Assembly: GCF_900115075.1 (NCBI RefSeq)
Contig: NZ_FOVG01000002.1
Coordinates: 124,001 to 188,000 of the forward strand
Length of the DNA: 64,000 nucleotides
Source: Candidatus Pantoea varia
Lineage (GTDB): Bacteria > Pseudomonadota > Gammaproteobacteria > Enterobacterales > Enterobacteriaceae
Reading direction: 5' to 3'
The notes under the pieces were generated by a model, which made no database searches, was not told the origin of the DNA, and worked only from the letters and a program-made list of their open reading frames with translations. Positions within the stretch are counted from its first letter, which is position 1. The number at the start of each line of letters is the position of its first letter. Both the position numbers and the translations under genes were made by a program. Shown in pieces: positions 1 to 7,379 of this stretch.

Positions 1-291
1 TGGCGGCTGACCCGTGGCGAACAGAGCATCAGTCAGAAAGTGCGCGGCAGCCTGATCACCAACGATGGTGAAGTGGCGATGCGGCTGGCAATGGATGGAC
101 ATGGCATTCTGCTGCGCTCCTGGTGGGACGCGCAGCACAGCCTGGCGACGGGCGAATTGCTGCCGGTGCTACCCGACTGGCAGGCACCCGATGGGGATAT
201 TTTTGCGGTCTGGCAGGCGCAGCGCCAGCTTCCGGCGCGTATTACCGCGTTTGTGACCTTTCTGCAGAATAATCTGCAACTGGTTGATTAG
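1..291 (+). CDS. LysR-family transcriptional regulator, C-terminal fragment (cut by window start)
   Basis: The reading frame is open from base 1 and ends at a TAG at 289-291, so only the last 96 residues are visible. They resemble the end of the effector-binding (periplasmic-binding-protein-like) domain of LysR-type regulators: a stretch around VAMRLAMDGHGILLRS, then a W-rich strand and a helix near QLPARITAFVTFL, the usual end of this family. The DNA-binding domain lies outside the window, so the target genes and effector cannot be named. The internal GTG at 40 is not the start. Family assignment is fairly sure; identity is unknown. Confidence 0.75.
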   Translation, partial: WRLTRGEQSISQKVRGSLITNDGEVAMRLAMDGHGILLRSWWDAQHSLATGELLPVLPDWQAPDGDIFAVWQAQRQLPARITAFVTFLQNNLQLVD

Positions 292-491
292 TCATGATTT
301 TGCAGGCAGAGAATGGTGCGGTCAGACGCCAGCGGGCAATAAATATACCGCAATAAGCTGATTCAATTGCTTCAGTGCGCCACTCCGTTTACAGCGTTTT
401 AGCTGCTGCGTATGATTCTCATTTATTTTATTCCCTGCCAGCCCTCTGCGTTGCGGCCAGCCGGGAGAGCAGGTCGATAGGGGAGTTAAGT

Positions 492-1586
492 ATGAAAGCG
501 TTGTTCAGCCCGCGTAAAGCGGCACTCGCACTGGCGATGGTCACCACCTTTAGCCTGACGGCGTGCCAGACACCTGCCACAAAAGTGGATGGCAATGCGC
601 CGATGGTGATGCAGCCCTCCAGCCCCGATAATCTGATTCAGCGCGAGCTGGGTGACGGGCTGTATGAGATGGCGTATCTGCCCGCCAAAAACGCGCTCTA
701 TGTTGCCAGTGCGCCGGAAGGCAATGATATTAGCGGCGGGATGATCTACCGTCTTGATGGCACCACGCTGCAGAGTACCGGGGTTGGGCATTACGACCTG
801 AAAAACGTCGGTCTGATCAGCGACCCGGACGGCAGCGCGCTTTACGCCACCAACGCGCAGGATGGCGGCATTGCAAAGATCGATTCCGGGAACGGTAAAG
901 TGCTGAAGCGTCTGATGTTCGACGATAAAAATGAGAACGGCTTACCGATGAGCACGCGTGAGATCTTTCTGCATGACGGGATGCTCTATGTCGGCGGCAC
1001 GGGCGATCCGGGCGTGATCTGGGTGGTTGATGCGAAAACCCTGACGCTGAAAGCCCGGATTAAAAATGCCGGGAAGGGAGTTGCAGGCATGATCTTCTCG
1101 CCGGTCAGCGACCGGATTTATGCGGCGAACGGCAGCGGTGAAATCCTGGTGATTAATCCGCGCAATCACAAAATTGAGCAGCGCCTGACGGCAGGTGACG
1201 GGCAGGATGCTCAGTTCCTGAACATGGCAGAAGATCCGGCGACGGGGCGCCTGTTTGTCACGGATAACGCCAAAACGAAAAATACCCTGGTGTTTGATGA
1301 GCGCAGCGGCAAGGTGATTCAGCGTCTGGATCCGGCTGATTCGATGGGGATTAAGTTTAACGGCAAGCGTAATGAGATTTATATCAGCCAGCGCGAATCG
1401 AAGAAGGTGCTGCAACTGGATGGCACCACTTATGAAGTGAAAAACAGCTGGTCGTTTGAGGGGCATCCAGAGAGCCTGCTGGTCGCACCGGACGGGCAGA
1501 CACTGTACGTTACTCTGAAGCAGGGCTTCAGTGACGACCACAGCCATCAGCTTCTGGATGGCGTGGCGCGTATCACGCTGCAATAA
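492..1586 (+). CDS. yncE: YncE-like beta-propeller lipoprotein
   Basis: A 364-residue protein resembling E. coli YncE (353 residues), a seven-bladed beta-propeller of the cell envelope whose expression responds to iron and which binds DNA in vitro. Repeated blade motifs such as GVIWVVDAKTLTLKARI and GEILVINPRNHKIEQRL are visible, as is the family-typical segment NAKTKNTLVFDERSGKV. The ATG at 492 is chosen because it begins a signal peptide; the open frame runs back to 375 without one. The signal ends in a lipobox (LTAC, Cys near residue 24), so a lipid-anchored protein is predicted, unlike the E. coli protein. It is a single gene, convergent with the DUF1330 gene. The molecular role of the family is poorly defined. 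Confidence 0.8.
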   Translation: MKALFSPRKAALALAMVTTFSLTACQTPATKVDGNAPMVMQPSSPDNLIQRELGDGLYEMAYLPAKNALYVASAPEGNDISGGMIYRLDGTTLQSTGVGHYDLKNVGLISDPDGSALYATNAQDGGIAKIDSGNGKVLKRLMFDDKNENGLPMSTREIFLHDGMLYVGGTGDPGVIWVVDAKTLTLKARIKNAGKGVAGMIFSPVSDRIYAANGSGEILVINPRNHKIEQRLTAGDGQDAQFLNMAEDPATGRLFVTDNAKTKNTLVFDERSGKVIQRLDPADSMGIKFNGKRNEIYISQRESKKVLQLDGTTYEVKNSWSFEGHPESLLVAPDGQTLYVTLKQGFSDDHSHQLLDGVARITLQ

Positions 1587-1608
1587 AAAAGGCGGCATCA
1601 CTGCCGCC
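1584..1608 (-). terminator. Rho-independent terminator of the yghU-DUF1330 unit
   Basis: A 7-bp stem (GGCGGCA/TGCCGCC) with a TCAC loop is followed, on the minus strand, by a run of seven U. It lies 8 bases after the DUF1330 stop. The plus-strand yncE transcript could also fold it but gets no U tract. Confidence 0.8.
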
Positions 1609-1615
1609 TGAATGC

Positions 1616-1909
1616 TTACTTAGCAACGCCCTCTACCAGCACCACGCGATAGTTCGCGCCTTTCAGACGGTGCGCTTTGGCAGCCTGATATTCCGGGCTG
1701 TCATACCAGGCGTGTGCGGCTTCGCGGCTCGCGAACTCCAGAATCACCACACCTTCCGCTTCCTGACCTTCCAGCGTTTCCAGTTCGCCATAAAAGGCGA
1801 GGGGATTGATCTGATGATCGCCGCGTGCCTGGCCCGCTTTCTCGGCGTAGATCGCCATTTCGTCCTGGTTCAGGGTGTTATCACGAATAAAGACAACGTA
1901 TGCACTCAC
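1616..1909 (-). CDS. DUF1330 family protein
   Basis: A 97-residue protein of the DUF1330 family, small ferredoxin-like dimeric alpha/beta-barrel proteins of unknown function. Family features seen: an N-terminal strand SAYVVFIRDN, a central segment EGVVILEFASREAAHAWYDS, and the characteristic SPEYQAAKAHRLKGANYRVVLVEG end. The start is the GTG at 1909, preceded by AGGAGAG at good spacing; the frame continues upstream but that part overlaps yghU and lacks a ribosome site. The gene starts 10 bases after the yghU stop, so the two are very probably co-transcribed. A link to glutathione or oxidative chemistry is only an inference from this neighbour. Confidence 0.85.
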   Translation of the reverse strand: MSAYVVFIRDNTLNQDEMAIYAEKAGQARGDHQINPLAFYGELETLEGQEAEGVVILEFASREAAHAWYDSPEYQAAKAHRLKGANYRVVLVEGVAK

Positions 1910-1919
1910 AGGTCTCTCC

Positions 1920-2783
1920 TTAAGCTTTTTTATCCTGGGTTTCGGTATCGAAGTCAGCAGCATCATGACGCTCATGCAGCTGATCGGCCGGGTCGCCCAT
2001 AACGCGGTTGACCTTGCGGCCACGAATCACGGCAGGACGCTGCGCGATCTCTTTCGCCCAGCGCACCACATTTTTATAGGACTGCACATCCAGGAATTCG
2101 GCACCGCCATACTGATCATTCAGCACCATGTTGCCGTACCACGGCCAGGTGGCGATGTCAGCGATGGTGTAGTCATCACCGGCCAGATAGCGGTTATCGG
2201 CCAGCCGACGATCCAGCACGTCGAGCTGACGCTTCGCTTCCAGCGTGAAGCGGTTGATGGCGTACTCAATTTTTTCTGGGGCGTAGTGATAGAAATGACC
2301 AAAGCCGCCGCCGAGGTAAGGCGCAGAACCCTGCAGCCAGAACAGCCAGTTCAGGGCTTCAGTGCGGCCAGCGATATCTTTCGGCAGGAAATAGCCATAT
2401 TTTTCCGCCAGATAGAGCAGGATATTGCCCGATTCAAATACCCGAATCGGCGGCGTTGCTGAGTGATCGCTCAGCGCCGGAATTTTTGAGTTCGGGTTCA
2501 CATCGACAAAACCGCTGGAGAACTGATCGCCTTCGCCGATACGTATCAGCCAGGCATCATATTCGGCATCGTTGACGTTAAGCGCCAGCAGCTCTTCCAG
2601 CAGGATGGTGACTTTCTGGCCGTTAGGCGTGCCGAGTGAATAGAGCTGTAAAGGGTGCTTGCCGACTGGCAACGCTTTTTCATGGGTGGGACCAGCGAAC
2701 GGACGATTAGTTTTAGCGCCGTTACCTTTGGCTTCAGGGTCCCAGGTCCAGACTTTTGCGGGCTGATATGCATTTTCCGACAT
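1920..2783 (-). CDS. yghU: Glutathione S-transferase-like disulfide-bond oxidoreductase YghU
   Basis: 287 residues, against 288 in E. coli YghU, and alike throughout. Known role: a Nu-class glutathione transferase homologue that binds two glutathione molecules and has disulfide reductase and organic hydroperoxide reductase activity in the cytosol. Visible motifs are the N-terminal extension AYQPAKVWTWD, the thioredoxin-fold segment LYSLGTPNGQKVTILLEELL with the conserved TPNGQK, the cis-Pro region NPNSKIPAL, FESGNILLYLAEKYG, and the helical domain GGGFGHFYHYAPEKIEYAINRF. It is the first gene of a two-gene unit with the DUF1330 gene. Confidence 0.95.
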   Translation of the reverse strand: MSENAYQPAKVWTWDPEAKGNGAKTNRPFAGPTHEKALPVGKHPLQLYSLGTPNGQKVTILLEELLALNVNDAEYDAWLIRIGEGDQFSSGFVDVNPNSKIPALSDHSATPPIRVFESGNILLYLAEKYGYFLPKDIAGRTEALNWLFWLQGSAPYLGGGFGHFYHYAPEKIEYAINRFTLEAKRQLDVLDRRLADNRYLAGDDYTIADIATWPWYGNMVLNDQYGGAEFLDVQSYKNVVRWAKEIAQRPAVIRGRKVNRVMGDPADQLHERHDAADFDTETQDKKA

Positions 2784-2966
2784 AATGAAAGTTCGCCTTA
2801 TGGTGTGGTATTGGTCTCGAGTGTAGCAGGTGCTGCAAAGGCGGTTTAACTCTGCTGGCTGCGCGAGGGCATGCTAAAACGGGTCGACGTCAGGCGGGCA
2901 GAGGTGTCGGAGAAAAGTGAATAAAAGTGTGTCTGGCGGAGCGTTCGTCGTCCTGAGCGGGCAATA

Positions 2967-2992
2967 CCGTGCAGCCAGCAATGACTGCACGG
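2967..2992 (-). terminator. Stem-loop downstream of the isomerase/dehydrogenase unit
   Basis: An 8-bp perfect stem, CCGTGCAG/CTGCACGG, with a 10-base loop lies 10 bases beyond the stop of the 3002-3880 gene. There is no U tract on the minus strand, so it may protect mRNA ends or need Rho. The rest of 2784-3001 shows nothing else recognisable. Confidence 0.4.
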
Positions 2993-3001
2993 CAGGCAGG
3001 T

Positions 3002-3880
3002 TTACAGCAGTTCGCGCTCAATCAGTTCGCGGGTTTCAATCGCCTGAACTTTCATTTTTTCCGGGTAGCCAAACAGAGACGCAGCAATAATCGGATCACC
3101 GCCGACTTTATGGGTGCGGGTAGCAAAGCCGGTGTCGCGCAGCGTTTTGAACAGGGTGTCGAAGTCCACTTCGCCTTCGCCCACGCCGACATGCTGGTGA
3201 ATGGTGGCATCCACGCCTGGCGGGTTAACGATATAGCGGCAGTGCTTAGTATGGTTCATGGTATCGGCGATCAGCATGTGTGACAGATCGTCACCGGCAT
3301 ACTCCAGCATCGGCTTCACATCGCCTTTGCCTTTGTCATAGAAGAAGGTGTGGGGTGCGCTGTAGATATATTTCACGTTATCGCTGCGGAACGACTTCAC
3401 GATATCCACGGTTTCGTTGTTTTCTTCGCAGAAATCCCACGGATGCGCCTGGATTTCGACGCGGATGCCTTCACGTTCGATGATCGGCAGCAGCTCTTCC
3501 ATCGAGCGATAGAACATCTCTTCACAGATTTCCGGTTCGTTGGGGGTGCCCGAGAGCTCGGTGTTAATGACCTGCACACCCATCTCAACCGCAATCTCAA
3601 TCATCCGCTTCCAGTTCTTCACTGCCGCCTGACGGCGCAGCTCATCCGGGCCGGACCAGCGATAAACCACGATAAACGAGGAGATCTCCAGCCCGGTAGC
3701 GCTTAACGCATTCTTGTATTCGGTGATGATTTCACGGCTGGCTTTAGGATGTTTATAAAACGGGTTGATCTGCGGATGCGGCGACTGCTCGATATATTTG
3801 TATCCCCAGTCGGCCACCTGATGAACCATACGGGTGATGCCTAAATCTTTAATCACATCCACATCAAAAGCGATTTTCAT
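3002..3880 (-). CDS. Sugar phosphate isomerase/epimerase family protein (IolH-like TIM barrel)
   Basis: A 292-residue protein of the xylose-isomerase-like TIM-barrel family (AP endonuclease 2 fold). It resembles proteins annotated as IolH of inositol catabolism; family members isomerise or epimerise sugars and keto-sugars using a divalent metal. Metal-ligand candidates in the usual order are NTELSG (Glu), EIQAHPWDF (Glu and His), a DTMNHTKHC segment (Asp and His), and a late Glu in GVGEGEVDFD. GGAGCAGAAAG precedes the ATG. It is second in a two-gene unit, 18 bases after the Gfo/Idh/MocA gene, and is probably controlled by the LacI-type regulator upstream. The substrate is not determined. Confidence 0.8.
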   Translation of the reverse strand: MKIAFDVDVIKDLGITRMVHQVADWGYKYIEQSPHPQINPFYKHPKASREIITEYKNALSATGLEISSFIVVYRWSGPDELRRQAAVKNWKRMIEIAVEMGVQVINTELSGTPNEPEICEEMFYRSMEELLPIIEREGIRVEIQAHPWDFCEENNETVDIVKSFRSDNVKYIYSAPHTFFYDKGKGDVKPMLEYAGDDLSHMLIADTMNHTKHCRYIVNPPGVDATIHQHVGVGEGEVDFDTLFKTLRDTGFATRTHKVGGDPIIAASLFGYPEKMKVQAIETRELIERELL

Positions 3881-3898
3881 CTTTCTGCTCCGGGCACA

Positions 3899-4942
3899 TT
3901 AAGGTTGCTGTTCTTCATTGAAGGTCACGCCAATCTGCTGTCTGACGTTGTCCATCGTGGCCAGGGTGATAATCGCCTGGTCAAGGGAATGGACAGGCGA
4001 ATCGATCAGACTCTGGCCGATACACCAGGCGAAGTGATTTATTTCATGACTGAGCTGTTCATAGCGGTTCGTGGGTTCCTGCCATTGCAGGCGGTGACGC
4101 CGGTCGCTGGAGGTCAGAGTGAAGTCACCGGGCGCATAGAACTGACCTGCCAGCTCCAGGGTGGCGTCGCGCCCGGCGATCACTGCGCCGCCCGGTGTGT
4201 TGCTGAACAGGGTGGTGTTCAGTACCGACTGCATGCCGTGCGGATGGGTAAACAGCATCGACGTCTGACCATTAACGCGGCCATCCGGGACGGGCTGGCC
4301 ACGGGCGACGATCGTGTCGGGCGCACCGCCGCCAACAAACACACTCAGCGCCACCAGATAACTGCCGAGGTCAAGCATCGGACCCCCCGCCAGATCGGCA
4401 TTGAAGATGCGATGATCCGGGGTGAAGAACTCACCGTGATCGGCAATCAGGGTGTGGACGTCACCGGGTACGCCATCCTCCAGCAGCTGGCGGATGACGT
4501 CATACTTCGGCGCAAAGTTGCACCACATCCCCTCCATACAGAGCCGGTTCGCTACAGCAGCGGCCTGTTTAAGCTGAGTTGCCTGCTGCGCATTCAGCGC
4601 CAGCGGCTTTTCAATCAGCAGATGTTTTCCGGCGGCGATCGCGCGCAGTCCATCGGGAAAATGGTGGTTATGGGGCGTGGCGATATAGACCGCATCAACA
4701 TCCTCCCTCGCCAGCAACTCATCGAGACGGCCTGTGGCATGGCCGATTGACCATTTGTCAGCAAAGGCCTGCGCTTTTGCCGGGTCACGGGCAGCCACCG
4801 CGGTGATCTGCTGCCGGGTGTGCTGGCGGAGCGCATGGGCAAAATGGTCGGCGATCCAGCCCGGCCCGATAATGCCCCAGCGCAGTCGCGGGACCTGGCT
4901 GGCATCGGTTATGCGCGGAGCCGGAAGCGTTGAAGGGAACAT
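3899..4942 (-). CDS. Gfo/Idh/MocA family NAD(P)-dependent oxidoreductase
   Basis: 347 residues with the two-domain layout of this dehydrogenase family. The N-terminal Rossmann fold starts RWGIIGPGWIADHF (GxGxxA-like nucleotide loop). The motif IEKPLALN carries the catalytic Lys of the EKP signature, and the C-terminal alpha/beta domain includes AGGPMLDLGSY with the expected Asp. Such enzymes oxidise or reduce sugar or cyclitol hydroxyl/keto groups with NAD(P)H. It is the first gene of the leftward unit; AAGGAAAAG precedes the ATG at 4942. It faces the LacI-type regulator across a 330-base region. Substrate unknown; a keto-sugar or inositol derivative is the best guess from the partner gene. 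Confidence 0.85.
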   Translation of the reverse strand: MFPSTLPAPRITDASQVPRLRWGIIGPGWIADHFAHALRQHTRQQITAVAARDPAKAQAFADKWSIGHATGRLDELLAREDVDAVYIATPHNHHFPDGLRAIAAGKHLLIEKPLALNAQQATQLKQAAAVANRLCMEGMWCNFAPKYDVIRQLLEDGVPGDVHTLIADHGEFFTPDHRIFNADLAGGPMLDLGSYLVALSVFVGGGAPDTIVARGQPVPDGRVNGQTSMLFTHPHGMQSVLNTTLFSNTPGGAVIAGRDATLELAGQFYAPGDFTLTSSDRRHRLQWQEPTNRYEQLSHEINHFAWCIGQSLIDSPVHSLDQAIITLATMDNVRQQIGVTFNEEQQP

Positions 4943-5272
4943 ATCTTTTCCTTTTGTACGTGTTGTACGTGCAGGCAGTTGCTGCTCAGGACTCCACTAT
5001 AGAAAGCCCGCCGTCGCCGCTCTAACCTTTTAATGATGTGATCCCATCAACTGATTTGGCGCCGGATTTTTATCTGTTTTAACAAATGGACGTTTTAAAG
5101 AGAATGCAGAAAGAAATGAATGTTTCATTTTGCGAGGGTGATCAAGATTAGCGCTGATTTTCTATCAAATAAATGAGAGGAAAAGGTCCCGCCGCGATAG
5201 AGTGTTGATATCAGAGACAACACAGCATAAAGGCGTAGCCGTCAGCTGACGCAGCAGAGAGCAGGGAGAAGG
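4943..5272. promoter_or_regulatory. Divergent control region between the oxidoreductase and LacI-type regulator genes
   Basis: 330 bases without a gene. It holds a tandem 9-base repeat (TTGTACGTG at 4954-4962 and 4963-4971) just upstream of the leftward gene's ribosome site, and the palindrome at 5114-5130 listed separately. Promoters for both directions must lie here, but I cannot place -35/-10 boxes with confidence. Confidence 0.5.
5114..5130. promoter_or_regulatory. Candidate operator 1 of the LacI-type regulator
   Basis: An inverted repeat with 7-base arms, AAATGAA-TGT-TTCATTT. The core ATGAA-N3-TTCAT is the same as in the repeat at 6375-6389 ahead of the rightward catabolic genes. It sits about 170 bases from the leftward gene and 145 from the regulator, so it could control both. 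Binding is inferred. Confidence 0.55.
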
Positions 5273-6301
5273 ATGATGTCAAAAGTGACGATGACCGCCA
5301 TCGCGCAGGCGGCGGGCGTGGGGGTGGCAACGGTGGATAGGGTGCTGAACCGCCGTGCACCGGTTCGCAATGTGACCGAGCAAAAGGTGCTGGCGGCGGC
5401 CCGCGAGCTGGGCTATCGCCTGACCCAGGCTCACAGCCAGACCAAACCGACCCTCGCTGCGGCAACCCTGCGCGTGAGCTTTATTCTGCTGCCTGCCCGC
5501 TATTCTTTTTATCAGCAGCTGGGCGAGGCGCTGAAACAGCAGCTTAAGATGCAGCAGCCAGAGGGCAGCGAACCGGAATTCTGCTGGCATGATATTCATG
5601 AGGTTGAGGCGGTGGCGCACTCGCTGCGTCAGCTGGCACAGCGCAGCGATGTGATTGCGCTGGTGGCGCTGGATCATCCGCTGATCCGCCATGCCATTCA
5701 GGATGTGTCACGACTGGGTGTGCGGGTCTATGCGCTGTTCTCCGATTTCTCGCCCTGTGAGCATGCGGGGTTTATTGGCATTGATAATCAGAAAGCGGGG
5801 CGAACAGCGGCCTGGATGGCACAGCATCTGTTGCGTGAGCCGGGATGCGTCGGGGTGCTGCTGGGCGATCACCGCTTTACCTGCCAGGAGAGCAGCGAGA
5901 TCAGTTTTCGCTCTTACCTGCGCGAGTCGGGCATCAGCCAGCGGGTACTGGAACCGTTAAAAACGCATGAGTCGGGTGAAGGAGGTTATCAGGCGACCCG
6001 GCAGTTGCTGGAAGCCCATGATGATCTGATGATGATTTATGCGCCCTGCGGCGGCATAGAGGGCGTTGTGCAGGCGCTGCGTGAGAGCGGACGCAGGCAG
6101 ATCGATCTGCTGTGCCACGGTCCGCTGCCGGGTGATGAACTGGCGCTGATTGACGGCACCATTACGCTGATGCTGCGCCATCGCCTTGATGCCATGGCTG
6201 AGGCGGTTATCAATACCTGTCTCAATAGCCGATCGGAGCCGCGCGACCATTTTGCCCAGGTAACGGTACCGTTTGAAATCGTGACACGGGAAAACCTGTA
6301 A
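5273..6301 (+). CDS. LacI-family transcriptional regulator of the adjacent sugar-catabolic units
   Basis: 342 residues. An N-terminal helix-turn-helix (about residues 4-25, VTMTAIAQAAGVGVATVDRV) and the hinge-proximal ELGYRL segment are followed by a periplasmic-binding-protein-like effector domain, with strands at VSFILLPARYSFY, HAGFIGIDNQKAGRTAAWM and GCVGVLLGDH. The AGGGAGAAGG sequence ahead of 5273 supports this start; the next ATG, 3 bases later, is equally possible. It sits between two units that each encode one isomerase/epimerase and one dehydrogenase, and the same palindrome is found in front of both. Local repression relieved by a pathway sugar is likely (inference). Confidence 0.88.
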   Translation: MMSKVTMTAIAQAAGVGVATVDRVLNRRAPVRNVTEQKVLAAARELGYRLTQAHSQTKPTLAAATLRVSFILLPARYSFYQQLGEALKQQLKMQQPEGSEPEFCWHDIHEVEAVAHSLRQLAQRSDVIALVALDHPLIRHAIQDVSRLGVRVYALFSDFSPCEHAGFIGIDNQKAGRTAAWMAQHLLREPGCVGVLLGDHRFTCQESSEISFRSYLRESGISQRVLEPLKTHESGEGGYQATRQLLEAHDDLMMIYAPCGGIEGVVQALRESGRRQIDLLCHGPLPGDELALIDGTITLMLRHRLDAMAEAVINTCLNSRSEPRDHFAQVTVPFEIVTRENL

Positions 6302-6374
6302 AAAGAGCAGGTTAGCCCATTTTTGATAAAAATCTATCATTTATCGCAATTTTTAAACGCGATCTCTATCAAAA

Positions 6375-6389
6375 AATGAAACTTTCATT
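6375..6389. promoter_or_regulatory. Candidate operator 2 of the LacI-type regulator
   Basis: A perfect 15-base palindrome, AATGAAA-C-TTTCATT, shares its ATGAA-N3-TTCAT core with the repeat at 5114-5130. Immediately downstream are a possible -35 (TTGTCT at 6391-6396) and -10 (GATACT at 6415-6420, spacing 18) for the 6452 gene, so a bound repressor would overlap or abut the promoter. Binding and promoter use are inferred. Confidence 0.6.
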
Positions 6390-6451
6390 GTTGTCTGAGA
6401 TGAAATTTTTATTTGATACTGCCAGCAGTTCTCACTGCACAGGCAGATATC

Positions 6452-7369
6452 ATGACCTTTCATATTGCTAATGCGCCCTGTAGCTGGGGCGTGGATGATC
6501 CCGCTAATCCCTGGCTGCCGCCGTTTCACAAAGTCCTGACCGAGGCCGCGCAGGCTGGCTATCCCAGCATCGAACTCGGCCCCTGGGGCTATCTGCCAAC
6601 GGACGCCGCCGAACTGACACTGCAGCTTAATGCCCACCAGCTTTCGCTGGTGGCGGGAACGATTTTTGATGATTTAGTCAGTGAGGCGCATTTCCCTGCG
6701 CTGGTGGCGCTGACTCATAACCTGTGTCGCACGCTGGCCAGTGTGCCAGCCGCCACCAGAACGCCCGGAGCCTGCGCGCCTTATCTGGTGATCATCGACT
6801 TCGGCAATCCGGAGCGGGCGAAATATGCCGGTCAGTCAGAAAAAGCGCCACGCCTTTCCGCTGACGACTGGCAGCGAATGATGCAGCACATCACTATTCT
6901 GAGTGAGATTGCCTGGCAGGAGTATGGCGTGCGGCCAGTGATCCATCCGCATGCGGGCGGCTGCATTGAGTTTGCTGATGAGCTGGCGCAACTGGTCTCT
7001 GACATTCCGCACGAAGTCGCGGGTTTATGCCTGGATACCGGCCATCTCTATTATGCCGGCATGGATCCCGTTGCGTCGCTGGAACAGTACTGGTCGCGCA
7101 TCGATTACCTCCATTTCAAAGACGTTAACCAGCCGGTCTGGCGTGACGCACTCTCTCGTGGACTCGACTTTTTCACCGCCTGCGCGCAGGGCGTGATGTG
7201 TCCGCTCGGGCAGGGCGCAATCGACTATCCGGCGGTGCGCACGCTGCTGACTGAGCGTAATTATCAGGGCTGGATCACCATCGAACAGGAGCGTGATCCG
7301 CGCCATGCCGACACCAGCCTGCGGGATGTTAAAGCCAGCCTGGACTATCTCCGATCAACAGGATTCTGA
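6452..7369 (+). CDS. Sugar phosphate isomerase/epimerase family protein (IolE/MocC-like TIM barrel)
   Basis: 305 residues starting MTFHIANAPCSWGV. This N-terminus is typical of the IolE/MocC branch of xylose-isomerase-like TIM barrels (2-keto-myo-inositol dehydratase and relatives). Metal-site candidates are IHPHAGGCIE (His and Glu), CLDTGHLYYAG (Asp and His), DYLHFKDV (His) and ITIEQERDP (Glu), the usual order for this fold. The ATG at 6452 is preferred over an upstream start at 6413 because the family N-terminus begins here; the ribosome site (AGGCAG) is weak. It is followed 10 bases later by a dehydrogenase gene. The candidate LacI operator lies about 60 bases upstream. Substrate unknown. 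Confidence 0.82.
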   Translation: MTFHIANAPCSWGVDDPANPWLPPFHKVLTEAAQAGYPSIELGPWGYLPTDAAELTLQLNAHQLSLVAGTIFDDLVSEAHFPALVALTHNLCRTLASVPAATRTPGACAPYLVIIDFGNPERAKYAGQSEKAPRLSADDWQRMMQHITILSEIAWQEYGVRPVIHPHAGGCIEFADELAQLVSDIPHEVAGLCLDTGHLYYAGMDPVASLEQYWSRIDYLHFKDVNQPVWRDALSRGLDFFTACAQGVMCPLGQGAIDYPAVRTLLTERNYQGWITIEQERDPRHADTSLRDVKASLDYLRSTGF

Positions 7370-7379
7370 GGACAACAGC

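Noticed and set aside
942..1601. Long open frame (219 codons) antisense to the YncE-like gene
   Set aside because: It lies wholly opposite a clear beta-propeller gene, lacks a ribosome site and shows no domain; a GC-driven shadow frame.
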